Shown piece by piece: positions 8,101 through 16,348 of a stretch of 64,000 bases of DNA (the first letter of the stretch is position 1; each line of letters starts with the position of its first letter). A program made the translations under genes and the position numbers. A model generated the notes under the pieces. That model saw only the letters and a program-made list of their open reading frames with translations, searched no databases and was not told where the DNA came from. This DNA is from Pseudomonas sp. PH1b (lineage in GTDB: Bacteria > Pseudomonadota > Gammaproteobacteria > Pseudomonadales > Pseudomonadaceae), in contig NZ_AYMU01000013.1 of the NCBI RefSeq assembly GCF_000633395.1, positions 62,001 through 126,000 of the forward strand, given 5' to 3'.

Positions 8101-8961
8101 TTATCGGGTGGGACGCAGAGGCTCGGGGTGCGGGTGCATGACTGCCCTCTGCCGCTCCTCCTGGAGAAACTTCATGATGATGGGGGCGACGGCTTCGGCC
8201 CGGGTGATCAGGAACAGGTGGCCGTCGTCGATGATGTGCAACTGGGCATTGGGAATTCGCCAGGCCAGCATGCGCATGTTGATCAGCGGGATCAGCGGGT
8301 CGTCATCCCCGGCCAGTACCAGGGTTGGCTGATGGATCTTGTGCAACCAGTGGATGCTGGTCCAGCCCAGGCCGGCGAACAGTTGCCAGTAGTAGCCCAG
8401 CTTGCCGGCCGAGCGCACTTTGGCCGCGTGCTCGGCGGCCAGGCTCGGGTCGCGACGGAAGGAACCGCCGTAGATCAGCGGCGCGATGCGCATGACATGG
8501 GAGGGCTGCACATAACGCCGCGGGCTGGCCATCATCCACAGCACCTTGGGTTTGCCCGGGACCATGAAGGCCCCGGCTGCGGTGGCGGCCAGCACCAGCT
8601 TCTTGCAACGCTCCGGGTAGTCGTAGGCGAACTGCTGGGCCAGCGCTCCACCCCAGGACACACCGACGGCATTGACCTGGCCGTAGTCCAGGTAGTCGAG
8701 CATCCGCGCGGTCAGCTTGGCCAGGCCAGGGAACCGGTAGGGATGGCTTGGGGTCGAGGATCCGCCAACACCCGGCACATCGAAGGCAATGACCTCCAGA
8801 TCCGGGTCCAGGGCCTGGACGAAGGGGAACACCAGCTCCAGGTTGGCGCCGATACCGTTGAAGATCAGCAAGGGCGTCAAGTGAGGCTTGCCGGGACGTA
8901 CCGCGGTACGGATGGTCTGGCCATCCAGGTCGACGGTGCGGAAGATAAAGGAATGTGGCAT
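8101..8961 (-). CDS. phaZ: Intracellular PHA depolymerase PhaZ
   Basis: Serine hydrolase that degrades medium-chain PHA inside the granule. From the ATG at 8959-8961 the protein has 286 residues, matching the family (P. putida PhaZ, 283). The nucleophile is Ser102 in VGVSWGGA; the acid is in LAGDDDPLIPL and the His in IDDGHLFLITR. An upstream extension in frame to 9078 would run almost to the phaC1 stop and has no homology, so I rejected it. Located between the two synthases, as in all Pseudomonas pha loci known to me. Confidence 0.96.
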   Translation of the reverse strand: MPHSFIFRTVDLDGQTIRTAVRPGKPHLTPLLIFNGIGANLELVFPFVQALDPDLEVIAFDVPGVGGSSTPSHPYRFPGLAKLTARMLDYLDYGQVNAVGVSWGGALAQQFAYDYPERCKKLVLAATAAGAFMVPGKPKVLWMMASPRRYVQPSHVMRIAPLIYGGSFRRDPSLAAEHAAKVRSAGKLGYYWQLFAGLGWTSIHWLHKIHQPTLVLAGDDDPLIPLINMRMLAWRIPNAQLHIIDDGHLFLITRAEAVAPIIMKFLQEERQRAVMHPHPEPLRPTR

Positions 8962-9091
8962 GCCGTAGCCCTGTGAATTGAACCATTGGAGGCGCCGTCC
9001 CGGGCGACATCCGGATTTCCTGAGGCCTGGCCTCGTACCAAGAATAGGGCGTGGCGGCACCTCCTGGTGCCGCATCATGCAAAATCGGGTC

Positions 9092-10771
9092 TCAACGTTC
9101 GTGGACGTAGGTTCCCGGTGCCGCCTCGGCGGCCGCGTACTTCTTGTTGCCCAGCACGCTCGGTGCCGGCTTCAGTTCGCCCGAGCGCTCCGCCTGCCAG
9201 GCTTGCCAGTGCAGCCACCAGGAGTCGGTGTGCTTCACCGAGTTTTCCTGCCACTGGTCAGGGCAGGCGGGAATCTCGGTGCTGGTCATGTAGCGCGCCT
9301 TGGGGTTGCCCGGCGGGTTGAGGATGCTCTGGATATGGCCGCTGCTGGAGAGCACGAACTCCACATTGCCACCAAAGAGTTGCGCCGACTTGTAGCAGGA
9401 CTTCCACGGGGTGATGTGGTCGTTGGTGCCGGCCAGGGAAAAAATGTCGGCGGTCACCTGCTTCAGGTCGATTGGCGTGCCGCACACTTCCAGTGCATCG
9501 GCCCGGGTCAGCGGGTTGTTCTTGAACATCTCGATCAGGTCGCCGTGGAACGCCGCGGGCAGGCGGGTGGTGTCGTTGTTCCAGAACAGGATGTCGAACA
9601 CCGGCGGTTCGTTGCCCAGCAGGTAGTTGTTGACCCAGTAGTTCCAGATCAGGTCGTTGGGGCGCATCCAGGCGAACACCTTGGCCATGTCGCGTCCCTC
9701 CAGAACCCCGGCCTGGTAGGAGTGGCGCTTGGCCGCCTCCAGGGTCTGTTCGTCGACGAACAGCGCCACTTGGGTATCCAGGGTGGTGTCGAGCACGCTG
9801 ACCAGCAGGGTCAGGGCATTGACTTTCTGTTCTCCCAACGCGGCGTAGTGGCCCAGCAGCGCGGTGCAGGTGATGCCCCCGGAGCAGGCGCCGAGCATGT
9901 TCACGTCCTTGCTGCCGGTGATCGCGGTGACCACGTCGACGGCCTCTTTCAGGGCCTCGATGTAAGTGGACAGGCCCCATTCCCGTTGCGCCTTGGTAGG
10001 GTTGCGCCAGCTGACGATGAAGGTCTGCACGTTGTTGCGCAGGCAGAAGCGCGCCAGGCTCTTGTCCGGGCTGAGGTCGAAGACATAGAACTTATTGATC
10101 TGTGGCGGCACCACCAGCAGCGGGCGCTCGTGCACCTGCTCGGTGATCGGCCGGTACTGGATCAGCTCCAGCACGTCGTTGCGAAACACCACCGCGCCTT
10201 CACTGGTGCCGAGGTTCTTGCCCACTTCGAAGGCGTCCATGTTGACCTGGCTGGGCATGCCGCCGTTGTGCACCAGGTCCTTGGCCAGGTGGGACAGGCC
10301 GTCCAGCAGGCTCTTGCCGCCGGTTTCGAAGAAGCGCTTGACCGCGGCAGGGTTGGCCGCGCTGTTGGTCGGGGCCATGGCTTCGGTCATCAGGTTGATC
10401 ACGAAGTGCCCGCGGCTGATGTCCTGTTCCGACAGGCTGCTGTCGCCGATCCAGTCGTGGAGCTCCTTGCGCCACGCCAGGTAGGTCTGCAGGTAGCGTT
10501 TGTACAGCGGGTTCTGGCTCCAGGCCGGATCACTGAAGCGACGGTCGTCGCCCTCCGGCTGCAGGGTCGATTTGCCGAACATCACGTTCTTCAGTTCAAG
10601 GCCGAAGTGCGCGACATGCTTGACGCTGTGGATGGGTTGTTTGATGGCCTGGGCAAGCACCATACGAGCAGAGGTAAGCAGGTCCTTTCTACGCAAGCCG
10701 ATGACTGGATTGAGCCCCAGGGTGTTTTCCGAGGCTTGGCGTTTCAGGTCATCGTTATTCTTGTTACTCAT
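9092..10771 (-). CDS. phaC1: Class II PHA synthase PhaC1
   Basis: First gene of phaC1-phaZ-phaC2-phaD and the major medium-chain PHA polymerase. 559 residues; nucleophile Cys296 in LGACSGG, Asp in GTNDHITPW, His in SSSGHIQSILNPPG. Compared with PhaC2 it has the same length and motif spacing, and its N-terminus begins MSNKNNDDLKRQ. The 257-base gap upstream contains a sigma54-like promoter and an unusual long-spaced inverted repeat, described separately. Confidence 0.97.
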   Translation of the reverse strand: MSNKNNDDLKRQASENTLGLNPVIGLRRKDLLTSARMVLAQAIKQPIHSVKHVAHFGLELKNVMFGKSTLQPEGDDRRFSDPAWSQNPLYKRYLQTYLAWRKELHDWIGDSSLSEQDISRGHFVINLMTEAMAPTNSAANPAAVKRFFETGGKSLLDGLSHLAKDLVHNGGMPSQVNMDAFEVGKNLGTSEGAVVFRNDVLELIQYRPITEQVHERPLLVVPPQINKFYVFDLSPDKSLARFCLRNNVQTFIVSWRNPTKAQREWGLSTYIEALKEAVDVVTAITGSKDVNMLGACSGGITCTALLGHYAALGEQKVNALTLLVSVLDTTLDTQVALFVDEQTLEAAKRHSYQAGVLEGRDMAKVFAWMRPNDLIWNYWVNNYLLGNEPPVFDILFWNNDTTRLPAAFHGDLIEMFKNNPLTRADALEVCGTPIDLKQVTADIFSLAGTNDHITPWKSCYKSAQLFGGNVEFVLSSSGHIQSILNPPGNPKARYMTSTEIPACPDQWQENSVKHTDSWWLHWQAWQAERSGELKPAPSVLGNKKYAAAEAAPGTYVHER

Positions 10772-10846
10772 CTACGACGCTCCATTGTCCTGAGACGAGT
10801 ACCGGACCTGCTGTGCAGTCACACAGCACGACGCCAGGTACTACTG

Positions 10847-10930
10847 CTCGGGTAACCGTTGATTGCGCACCGCTGCTTTTTGGTTGGCAAAGCTCTGCAG
10901 GGAACTTGCCAGATCCATTGGTTACCCGAG
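10847..10930. promoter_or_regulatory. Long-spaced 11-bp inverted repeat in the phaC1 upstream region
   Basis: CTCGGGTAACC (10847-10857) and its exact reverse complement GGTTACCCGAG (10920-10930) are separated by 62 bases and bracket the sigma54-like promoter. The arms are perfect. They could be two operator sites for a regulator or form a stem in DNA or RNA. I do not recognise the site; the published PhaD operator lies nearer the gene as far as I recall. Confidence 0.6.
10896..10912 (-). promoter_or_regulatory. Candidate sigma54 (-24/-12) promoter of phaC1
   Basis: On minus, CTGGCAAGTTCCCTGCA fits the sigma54 consensus (TGGCACG-N4-TTGCW) with the invariant GG and GC dinucleotides spaced exactly 10 bases apart and two mismatches. 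It lies about 125 bases before the phaC1 ATG. RpoN-dependent PHA synthesis is known in some pseudomonads, so the site is plausible; no enhancer-binding protein site was identified beyond the flanking inverted repeat. Confidence 0.55.
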
Positions 10931-11028
10931 TTTAATTTTTTTCGCAAGCAGGCCATTCATTGGCCATACCGCCACGCATTCAAACAGATGGAATTAGAAA
11001 ATGCCCTCTAAACAACTGGAGGCTTGAG

Positions 11029-11406
11029 CTAGAGCATCAGCTTGATGACGGACTGATGGGGATCGCGGGTTTTTCCGGCGGCCTTCAGCTCGGCCAGATA
11101 GTCGTTCCACAGGTCTTCCTGGCGCAGTGCCAACTGATACAGGTAGTCCCAGGTGAACAGTCCGCTGTCATGGCCGTCGTCGAAGGTCAATTTCAGTGCG
11201 TACTGGCCGGCCGGTTCGATCTTGCTCAGGCCGACGCCGAGCTTGCCGAATTGCAGGATGGGTTTGCCGTGGCCCTGGACCTCGGCGGAGGGGGAGTGCA
11301 CCCGCAGGAATTCCGCAGGCAGGTGATAGACCTCGTCCGGCCCGTAGGTCAGGCTCAGGGTCTTGGAGGCTTTGTGCAGATTGATACCGGTGGGGAGTTT
11401 GCTCAT
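11029..11406 (-). CDS. DUF971 (gamma-butyrobetaine hydroxylase-like N-terminal domain) protein
   Basis: A 125-residue protein of the DUF971 family, which resembles the small N-terminal domain of gamma-butyrobetaine dioxygenase and is often linked with iron-sulfur or metal handling; its function here is unknown. Visible family features are LSLTYGPDEVYHLPAEFLRVHSPSAE and the end DDGHDSGLFTWDYLYQLAL. It lies between hslU and phaC1, the usual place in Pseudomonas. The Shine-Dalgarno lies in AAGGACTAC upstream. Separated from hslU by a REP pair, so probably its own transcript. Confidence 0.88.
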   Translation of the reverse strand: MSKLPTGINLHKASKTLSLTYGPDEVYHLPAEFLRVHSPSAEVQGHGKPILQFGKLGVGLSKIEPAGQYALKLTFDDGHDSGLFTWDYLYQLALRQEDLWNDYLAELKAAGKTRDPHQSVIKLML

Positions 11407-11422
11407 CAGTTGTAGTCCTTCC

Positions 11423-11486
11423 GGTAGGAGCCGGCTTGCCGGCGATCGGGGGGTGGCCCTATCGCTGGCAAGCCAGCTCCTACATG
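11423..11486. repeat. REP pair between hslU and the DUF971 gene
   Basis: GGTAGGAGCCGGCTTGCCGG followed after a short spacer by the inverted GCTGGCAAGCCAGCTCCTAC. The whole hslU-DUF971 gap is little more than this element. Confidence 0.88.
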
Positions 11487-11498
11487 GGTGGCGAAGGC

Positions 11499-12836
11499 TT
11501 ACAGGATATAACGGGAAAGGTCTTCGTTCTGCGCCAGTTCACCCAGGTGGCTGTTGACGTAGGCCGCGTCGATACGGATCGGCTCTTCGTTGTGGGCGCT
11601 GGCCAGGTCGCCGGCGCTGAACGACACCTCTTCGAGCAGGCGCTCGAGCAGGGTGTGCAGGCGACGGGCACCGATGTTCTCGGTCTTTTCGTTGACCTGC
11701 CAGGCGATTTCCGCCAGGCGCTTGATACCGTCTGCCTGGAACTCGATGGCCAGGCCTTCGGTCTTCAGCAGCTCGCGGTACTGCTCGGTCAGCGATGCAT
11801 GGGGCTCGCTGAGGATGCGCTCGAAATCTTCCGGCGACAGGGCCTTGAGCTCGACGCGGATCGGCAGGCGACCTTGCAGCTCGGGGACCAGGTCGCTGGG
11901 CTTGCTCAGGTGGAAGGCACCGGAAGCGATGAACAGGATGTGGTCGGTCTTGACCATGCCCAGCTTGGTGTTGACGGTGCAGCCCTCGATCAGTGGCAGC
12001 AGGTCGCGCTGCACGCCTTCGCGGGACACGTCGACGCCGCCGGCATTGCCGCGCTTGGCCACCTTGTCGATTTCGTCGATGAACACGATGCCGTGCTGCT
12101 CGACGGCTTCCAGGGCCTTGGCTTTCAACTCTTCGTCGTTGACCAGGCGGCTGGCTTCTTCATCGCGCACCAGTTTCAGCGCTTCCTTGACCTTGAGCTT
12201 GCGGCTCTTGCGCTTGCCCTTGCCCATGTTGGCGAACAGGCTCTGCAGCTGGTTGGTCATCTCTTCCATGCCCGGTGGCGCGGAGATATCGACACCGGCG
12301 ACTTCCGCCACTTCGATCTCGATTTCCTTGTCGTCCAGCTGGCCCTCGCGCAGGCGTTTGCGGAACAGCTGGCGGGTGTTGGAGTCCTGGGCCGGTGCTT
12401 CGTCGCTGCTGAAACCCATGCGTGCCGGTGGCAGCAGGGCATCGAGGATGCGCTCTTCGGCGGCATCCTCGGCACGGTGGCGCACCCGGACCATTTCCTG
12501 TTCGCGGAACATCTTGATCGCCGCATCGGCCAGGTCACGGATGATCGACTCGACGTCGCGGCCGACATAGCCGACCTCGGTGAACTTGGTGGCTTCGACC
12601 TTGATGAACGGGGCGTTGGCCAGCTTGGCCAGGCGCCTTGCGATCTCGGTCTTGCCGACACCGGTCGGACCAATCATCAGGATGTTCTTGGGGGTCACTT
12701 CAACGCGCAGCTCGGCCGGCAGCTGCATGCGACGCCAGCGGTTGCGCAGGGCGATGGCGACGGCGCGCTTGGCATCGTCCTGGCCGATGATATGGCGGTT
12801 GAGTTCGTGGACGATTTCGCGGGGTGTCATGGACAT
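11499..12836 (-). CDS. hslU: HslU, ATPase subunit of the HslVU protease
   Basis: AAA+ unfoldase that feeds substrates to HslV. The 445-residue protein has Walker A GPTGVGKT (56-63), Walker B with GIVFIDEIDKV, the GYVGRD pore motif, an I domain in the middle (about 110-240, low-complexity charged), and the C-terminal tail ending in DLSRYIL, which in the family inserts into HslV. It starts about 57 bases after hslV on the same strand, so the two form an operon expressed from the heat-shock-type promoter upstream of hslV. Confidence 0.97.
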   Translation of the reverse strand: MSMTPREIVHELNRHIIGQDDAKRAVAIALRNRWRRMQLPAELRVEVTPKNILMIGPTGVGKTEIARRLAKLANAPFIKVEATKFTEVGYVGRDVESIIRDLADAAIKMFREQEMVRVRHRAEDAAEERILDALLPPARMGFSSDEAPAQDSNTRQLFRKRLREGQLDDKEIEIEVAEVAGVDISAPPGMEEMTNQLQSLFANMGKGKRKSRKLKVKEALKLVRDEEASRLVNDEELKAKALEAVEQHGIVFIDEIDKVAKRGNAGGVDVSREGVQRDLLPLIEGCTVNTKLGMVKTDHILFIASGAFHLSKPSDLVPELQGRLPIRVELKALSPEDFERILSEPHASLTEQYRELLKTEGLAIEFQADGIKRLAEIAWQVNEKTENIGARRLHTLLERLLEEVSFSAGDLASAHNEEPIRIDAAYVNSHLGELAQNEDLSRYIL

Positions 12837-12893
12837 AGTAATTGGCGGTCCTCAAGCAAGAATGAAAGCCGTGGCGCTAAGGCCGAAACAGGC

Positions 12894-13424
12894 TTATTCC
12901 GCGAGATCCTGCTCCTCGATGGTTTGAGTGTGGTTGGTGAATACACAGATGTCGCCGGCGATGCCAAGAGCGGTCTCGACGATCTCGCGGGCCGACAGGT
13001 CGGTCTTTTTCAGCAGGGCGCTGGCAGCGGCCTGGGCGTAGGCGCCACCGGAGCCCATGGCGATTAGGCCGTCTTCGGGTTCAACCACGTCGCCGTTGCC
13101 GGTGATGATCAGGGAGGCGTCCTTGTTGGCCACGGCCAGCATGGCTTCCAGGCGGCTCAGGGAACGGTCGGTGCGCCATTCCTTGGCCAGTTCGACGGCG
13201 GCCCGGACCAGATGGCCCTGGTGCTTCTCCAGTTGGCCTTCGAAGCGTTCGAACAGGGTGAAGGCGTCAGCGGTGGCACCGGCAAAGCCGGCGATGACCT
13301 GGCCGTGGTACAGGCGACGGACTTTTTTCGCGTTGCCTTTCATCACGGTGTTGCCGAGAGAAACCTGGCCGTCGCCGCCCATGACGACTTTGCCGTGGCG
13401 GCGGACTGAAACGATGGTGGTCAA
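12894..13424 (-). CDS. hslV: HslV, peptidase subunit of the HslVU protease (TTG start)
   Basis: N-terminal-threonine protease forming the proteolytic double ring. The start is a TTG at 13422-13424, chosen because it places Thr directly after the initiator Met, giving Met-Thr-Thr-Ile-Val-Ser-Val-Arg-Arg, the invariant processed N-terminus; GGAG lies about 9 bases upstream. A longer frame to an ATG at 13472 would bury the catalytic Thr and overlap the sigma32-type -10 box. Length 176 residues, as usual. Other motifs: MGGDGQVSLGNTVMKGNAKKVR and GSGGAYAQAAA. Confidence 0.95.
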   Translation of the reverse strand: MTTIVSVRRHGKVVMGGDGQVSLGNTVMKGNAKKVRRLYHGQVIAGFAGATADAFTLFERFEGQLEKHQGHLVRAAVELAKEWRTDRSLSRLEAMLAVANKDASLIITGNGDVVEPEDGLIAMGSGGAYAQAAASALLKKTDLSAREIVETALGIAGDICVFTNHTQTIEEQDLAE

Positions 13425-13470
13425 GGGGGTGTCTCCACGCAGCGGGGCGAAAGTGCCCTGATGGAAACTC

Positions 13471-13498
13471 ATATGGGGGTGGCGAGAGGTTTTTCAAC
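13471..13498 (-). promoter_or_regulatory. Sigma32 (heat-shock) type promoter of hslVU
   Basis: On minus, GTTGAAA (13492-13498), a 13-base spacer and CCCCATAT (13471-13478) match the sigma32 consensus CTTGAAA-N(11-16)-CCCCATNT in all but one position. It lies about 45 bases upstream of the hslV TTG start, a normal leader length. HslVU is a classic sigma32 target, so the assignment is well supported. Confidence 0.85.
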
Positions 13499-13603
13499 TG
13501 CAAGGCCGGCAGAGAGACGAGTGGCGTGCAGTACTGGGTGCGCGAGCCCGGCCAGAGGCTGTGGCCGCAAGGCTGGCTATGCTGCGGCGAGCGTCAGGGG
13601 CCG

Positions 13604-13712
13604 ACCCCGCTGTCGAAGCGGGGTGGCTGCTGCGTGCCGGCGCTCGGCTTCGGGTTGCAGTGCGCCGGCACGTCCTTTGACCTGACGGCAGCAGGCTCCC
13701 CCTTGACGGGGG
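13604..13712. other. Highly structured intergenic stretch with three stem-loops
   Basis: Within the roughly 215-base gap between the SPOR gene and the hslV promoter are three perfect stems: ACCCCGCT/AGCGGGGT (13604-13624), CGTGCCGGCGC/GCGCCGGCACG (13633-13672) and CCCCC/GGGGG (13698-13712, directly after the SPOR stop). None is followed by a T-run, so they are not classical terminators. They may mark the transcript end of argS-SPOR or a small RNA. I see no supportable gene here. Confidence 0.5.
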
Positions 13713-13713
13713 A

Positions 13714-14421
13714 TCAGCGGCTTTGGCGCTGTTGTAACAACAGGTTGCTGAAACCGGCACCCGCCAGTTGTTTCTGGGCCACGGTCAGTTGTTCACGGTT
13801 GCTGAACGGACCAACCAATACCCGGTACCAGGTTTCCTCTTTTACCGTGCCGGATTCGACCGCAACCGACTGCCCGAGCAGGATGATCTGCGCGCGGACT
13901 TTGTCGGCATCGGCTTCCTTGCGAAACGAGCCGGCCTGGAGGAAGAACTTGGTCACCGGAGCCGCCTTGGCCACAGGGGGCGCTGGCGGCGGCGTGATCC
14001 CGGCCAGGGCCGCCTGGGCCCGGGCGGTGTCGATCTTCGCCGCTTCCGCTGGAGTCACCGGGGTGGTTGGCACCGTCGGCACCTGGGGCGTCGGCAGGGT
14101 TTTTTCCGGCACCGCTTCGGGCGGCACTATGACTTCCGATTCCGGCAGCAGGGTATAGAAGTCGTATTTGGGCTTCACCGGTTGCTGCGGGCTTGGCGGG
14201 GTCTTGTTGGCCTCGGCGATCTTGCTGGCTTTTTGCTGCTCGATCTTTTCGCGCTTGACGCTGTCGCCGCCCTTGCCAGGTTCGAGCTTCATCAGGAATA
14301 CGATGAAGGCGCCAATGGTCAGGCCGATGGCCAGCCACAGCCAGCCCGGAATCGGCTGTTTGGCCGGGGCCTGGTAACGGCTGGCGCCACGCTTGGGTGC
14401 AGGTTTTTTCTTGGCAGCCAA
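13714..14421 (-). CDS. SPOR-domain membrane protein (FtsN-like)
   Basis: A bitopic inner-membrane protein: short basic cytoplasmic N-terminus (AAKKKPAPKRGASRYQAP), one transmembrane helix around WLWLAIGLTIGAFIVFLM (about 26-43), a long Pro-rich periplasmic linker, and a C-terminal SPOR domain (about 155-230, VTKFFLQAGSFRKEADADKVRAQ and TWYRVLVGPF) that binds denuded peptidoglycan at division sites. The start is probably the TTG at 14419-14421, one base after the argS stop, giving 235 residues; an ATG eight codons upstream lies inside argS. Position after argS is the usual one for this FtsN-like protein. Confidence 0.85.
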   Translation of the reverse strand: MAAKKKPAPKRGASRYQAPAKQPIPGWLWLAIGLTIGAFIVFLMKLEPGKGGDSVKREKIEQQKASKIAEANKTPPSPQQPVKPKYDFYTLLPESEVIVPPEAVPEKTLPTPQVPTVPTTPVTPAEAAKIDTARAQAALAGITPPPAPPVAKAAPVTKFFLQAGSFRKEADADKVRAQIILLGQSVAVESGTVKEETWYRVLVGPFSNREQLTVAQKQLAGAGFSNLLLQQRQSR

Positions 14422-14422
14422 C

Positions 14423-16159
14423 TTACATTTGCTCCAGGACTTCAAGGCCCAGCAATTCCAGACCTTGCTTGAGGGTACGGCGAGTCAGCTCGGTGAGGCG
14501 CAGGCGGCTGTGCATCTGCGCCGGCGTCTGGGCCGCGAGGATCGGGCAGTTCTCGTAGAAGCTGGAGAACAGCCCGGCGACGTCGTACAGGTAGGTGCAG
14601 AGGGTGTGCGGCGTGCCTTTCTCGGCGACGCCGTTGAGGATCTCGCCAAACTGCGCCAGCTTGGCCGCCAGTTCCAGCTCATGGGCGGCGTCGAGGGTGA
14701 TCTGGCCCTGCACTTCGCTGAAGTCCTTGCCCAGCTTGCGGAACACCCCGGCGGCGCGGGTGTAGGCGTACAGCAGGTAAGGCGCGGTGTTGCCTTCGAA
14801 GTTGAGCATCAGGTCGAAGTTGAAGCTGTAGTCGCTGGTGCGGTGCTTGGACAGGTCGGCATATTTCACCGAATCAATGCCCACCACCTTGGCAATGCGG
14901 CGCAGGTCGGCTTCCGGCAGTTGCGGGTTCTTTTCCTTCACCAGGACGTAGGCGCGTTCTTCGGCCTCGGTCAACAGGTCGATCAGCTTCACGGTGCCGC
15001 CATCGCGGGTCTTGAACGGGCGGCCGTCGGCGCCGTTCATGGTGCCGAAGCCCATGTGCTCCATTTCCATCGGATGGGTCACGAAGCCGGCCTTGCGGGC
15101 CACGGCGAACACCTGCTGGAAGTGCAGGGCCTGGCGCTGGTCGACGAAGTACAGGGCGCGATCGGCCTTGAGCGTGCCGCTGCGGTAGCGCACGGCAGCG
15201 AGGTCAGTGGTGGCGTACAGGTAGCCGCCGTCGGCCTTGACGATGATCACCGGCAGCGGCTCGCCTTCGGCGTTCTTGAACTCGTCGAGGAACACGCATT
15301 GGGCGCCGTTGCTTTCCACCAGCATGCCCTGGGCCTTGAGGTCGTTGACCACATTGATCAGGTCGTCGTTGTAGGCACTCTCGCCCATCACGTCGGCCAT
15401 GGTCAGCTTGACGTTGAGCAGCTCGTAGATCTTCTGGCAGTGGGACAGGGAGATGTCCTTGAACTTGGTCCACAGTTCCAGGCACTCCGGGTCGCCGGCC
15501 TGCAGCTTGACCACCAGGCCGCGGGCGCGGTCGGCGAAGGTTTCGGACTCGTCGAAGCGCTGCTTGGCGGCGCGGTAGAAGTTTTCCAGGTCCGACAGCT
15601 CGTCGCTGGTGATGGGGTTTTCTTCCAGGTAGGCCATCAGCATGCCGAACTGGGTGCCCCAGTCGCCCACGTGGTTCTGGCGGATCACGGTGTCGCCGAG
15701 GAACTCCAGGACCCGGGCCACGCCGTCGCCGATGATGGTCGAACGCAAGTGGCCGACGTGCATTTCCTTGGCCAGGTTCGGCGCCGACATGTCGATCACG
15801 GTGCGTTGTACCGGGCCGGCCTTGCGCACGCCCAGGTGCTCGTCACCGAGGGCGGCGTCCAGGCGTGCAGCCAGGGCCTGGGTGTTCTGGAAGAAGTTGA
15901 TGAAGCCCGGGCCGGCGATTTCCGCCTTGCTCAGGTTCTCGTCGGCCGGCAGCGCGGCAATGATCTTCTCCGCCAGGTCGCGGGGTTTCATGCCGGCCGG
16001 CTTGGCCAGCATCATGGCGATGTTGCTGGCGAAGTCGCCGTGGGTCTTGTCGCGGGTGTTTTCAACCTGGATCGCCGGCGTCAGGCCTTCTGGCAACACA
16101 CCTTCGGTGACGAGTTGGGTGATGGCTTGCTGGATGAGCTGGCGAATGGTGTCTTTCAT
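14423..16159 (-). CDS. argS: Arginyl-tRNA synthetase ArgS
   Basis: Charges tRNA-Arg. 578 residues from the ATG at 16157-16159 (MKDTIRQLIQQAI), with AGAGAAG upstream; a longer in-frame reading to 16294 lacks homology. The class I HIGH motif is HVGHLRS within NLAKEMHVGHLRSTIIGD; the anticodon-binding helical domain follows DLSKHRTSDYSFNFDLML and ends in LGLEVLEQM. Directly upstream of the SPOR gene, so the two are probably co-transcribed. Confidence 0.97.
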   Translation of the reverse strand: MKDTIRQLIQQAITQLVTEGVLPEGLTPAIQVENTRDKTHGDFASNIAMMLAKPAGMKPRDLAEKIIAALPADENLSKAEIAGPGFINFFQNTQALAARLDAALGDEHLGVRKAGPVQRTVIDMSAPNLAKEMHVGHLRSTIIGDGVARVLEFLGDTVIRQNHVGDWGTQFGMLMAYLEENPITSDELSDLENFYRAAKQRFDESETFADRARGLVVKLQAGDPECLELWTKFKDISLSHCQKIYELLNVKLTMADVMGESAYNDDLINVVNDLKAQGMLVESNGAQCVFLDEFKNAEGEPLPVIIVKADGGYLYATTDLAAVRYRSGTLKADRALYFVDQRQALHFQQVFAVARKAGFVTHPMEMEHMGFGTMNGADGRPFKTRDGGTVKLIDLLTEAEERAYVLVKEKNPQLPEADLRRIAKVVGIDSVKYADLSKHRTSDYSFNFDLMLNFEGNTAPYLLYAYTRAAGVFRKLGKDFSEVQGQITLDAAHELELAAKLAQFGEILNGVAEKGTPHTLCTYLYDVAGLFSSFYENCPILAAQTPAQMHSRLRLTELTRRTLKQGLELLGLEVLEQM

Positions 16160-16261
16160 GGGCTTCTCTTTCGACCGCTGGCGCGGCGGCGCTTCAGTGC
16201 GCAGGTGGAAAAACTGGGTATTATCCGTTGCCGGAACGGGCTTGCCAACCATTGGCGGGCG

Positions 16262-16346
16262 AGCGGCAAGCGGCAGGCTATCAAGATAGAGCACTCTGCA
16301 CGCCCGCCGCCGTGCCTTGCAGCTTAAAGCTTGAAGCTTGCCACTT
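16262..16346. repeat. Short AGCTTG/GCAAGC repeat cluster between argS and priA
   Basis: The argS-priA gap ends in a string of related motifs: CGGCAAGCGGCAGGC at 16265-16279, then TGCAGCTTAAAGCTTGAAGCTTGCC at about 16318-16342. This is a second repeat family, distinct from the TAGGAGC-type REPs; the same motif occurs between maeB and mrcA and between gltB and gltD. Confidence 0.55.
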
Positions 16347-16348
16347 AT

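Noticed and set aside
13494..13760. Short frames in the hslV-SPOR gap
   Set aside because: Arg/Ala/Ser-rich shadow peptides without a ribosome site; the DNA is better explained by stem-loops.
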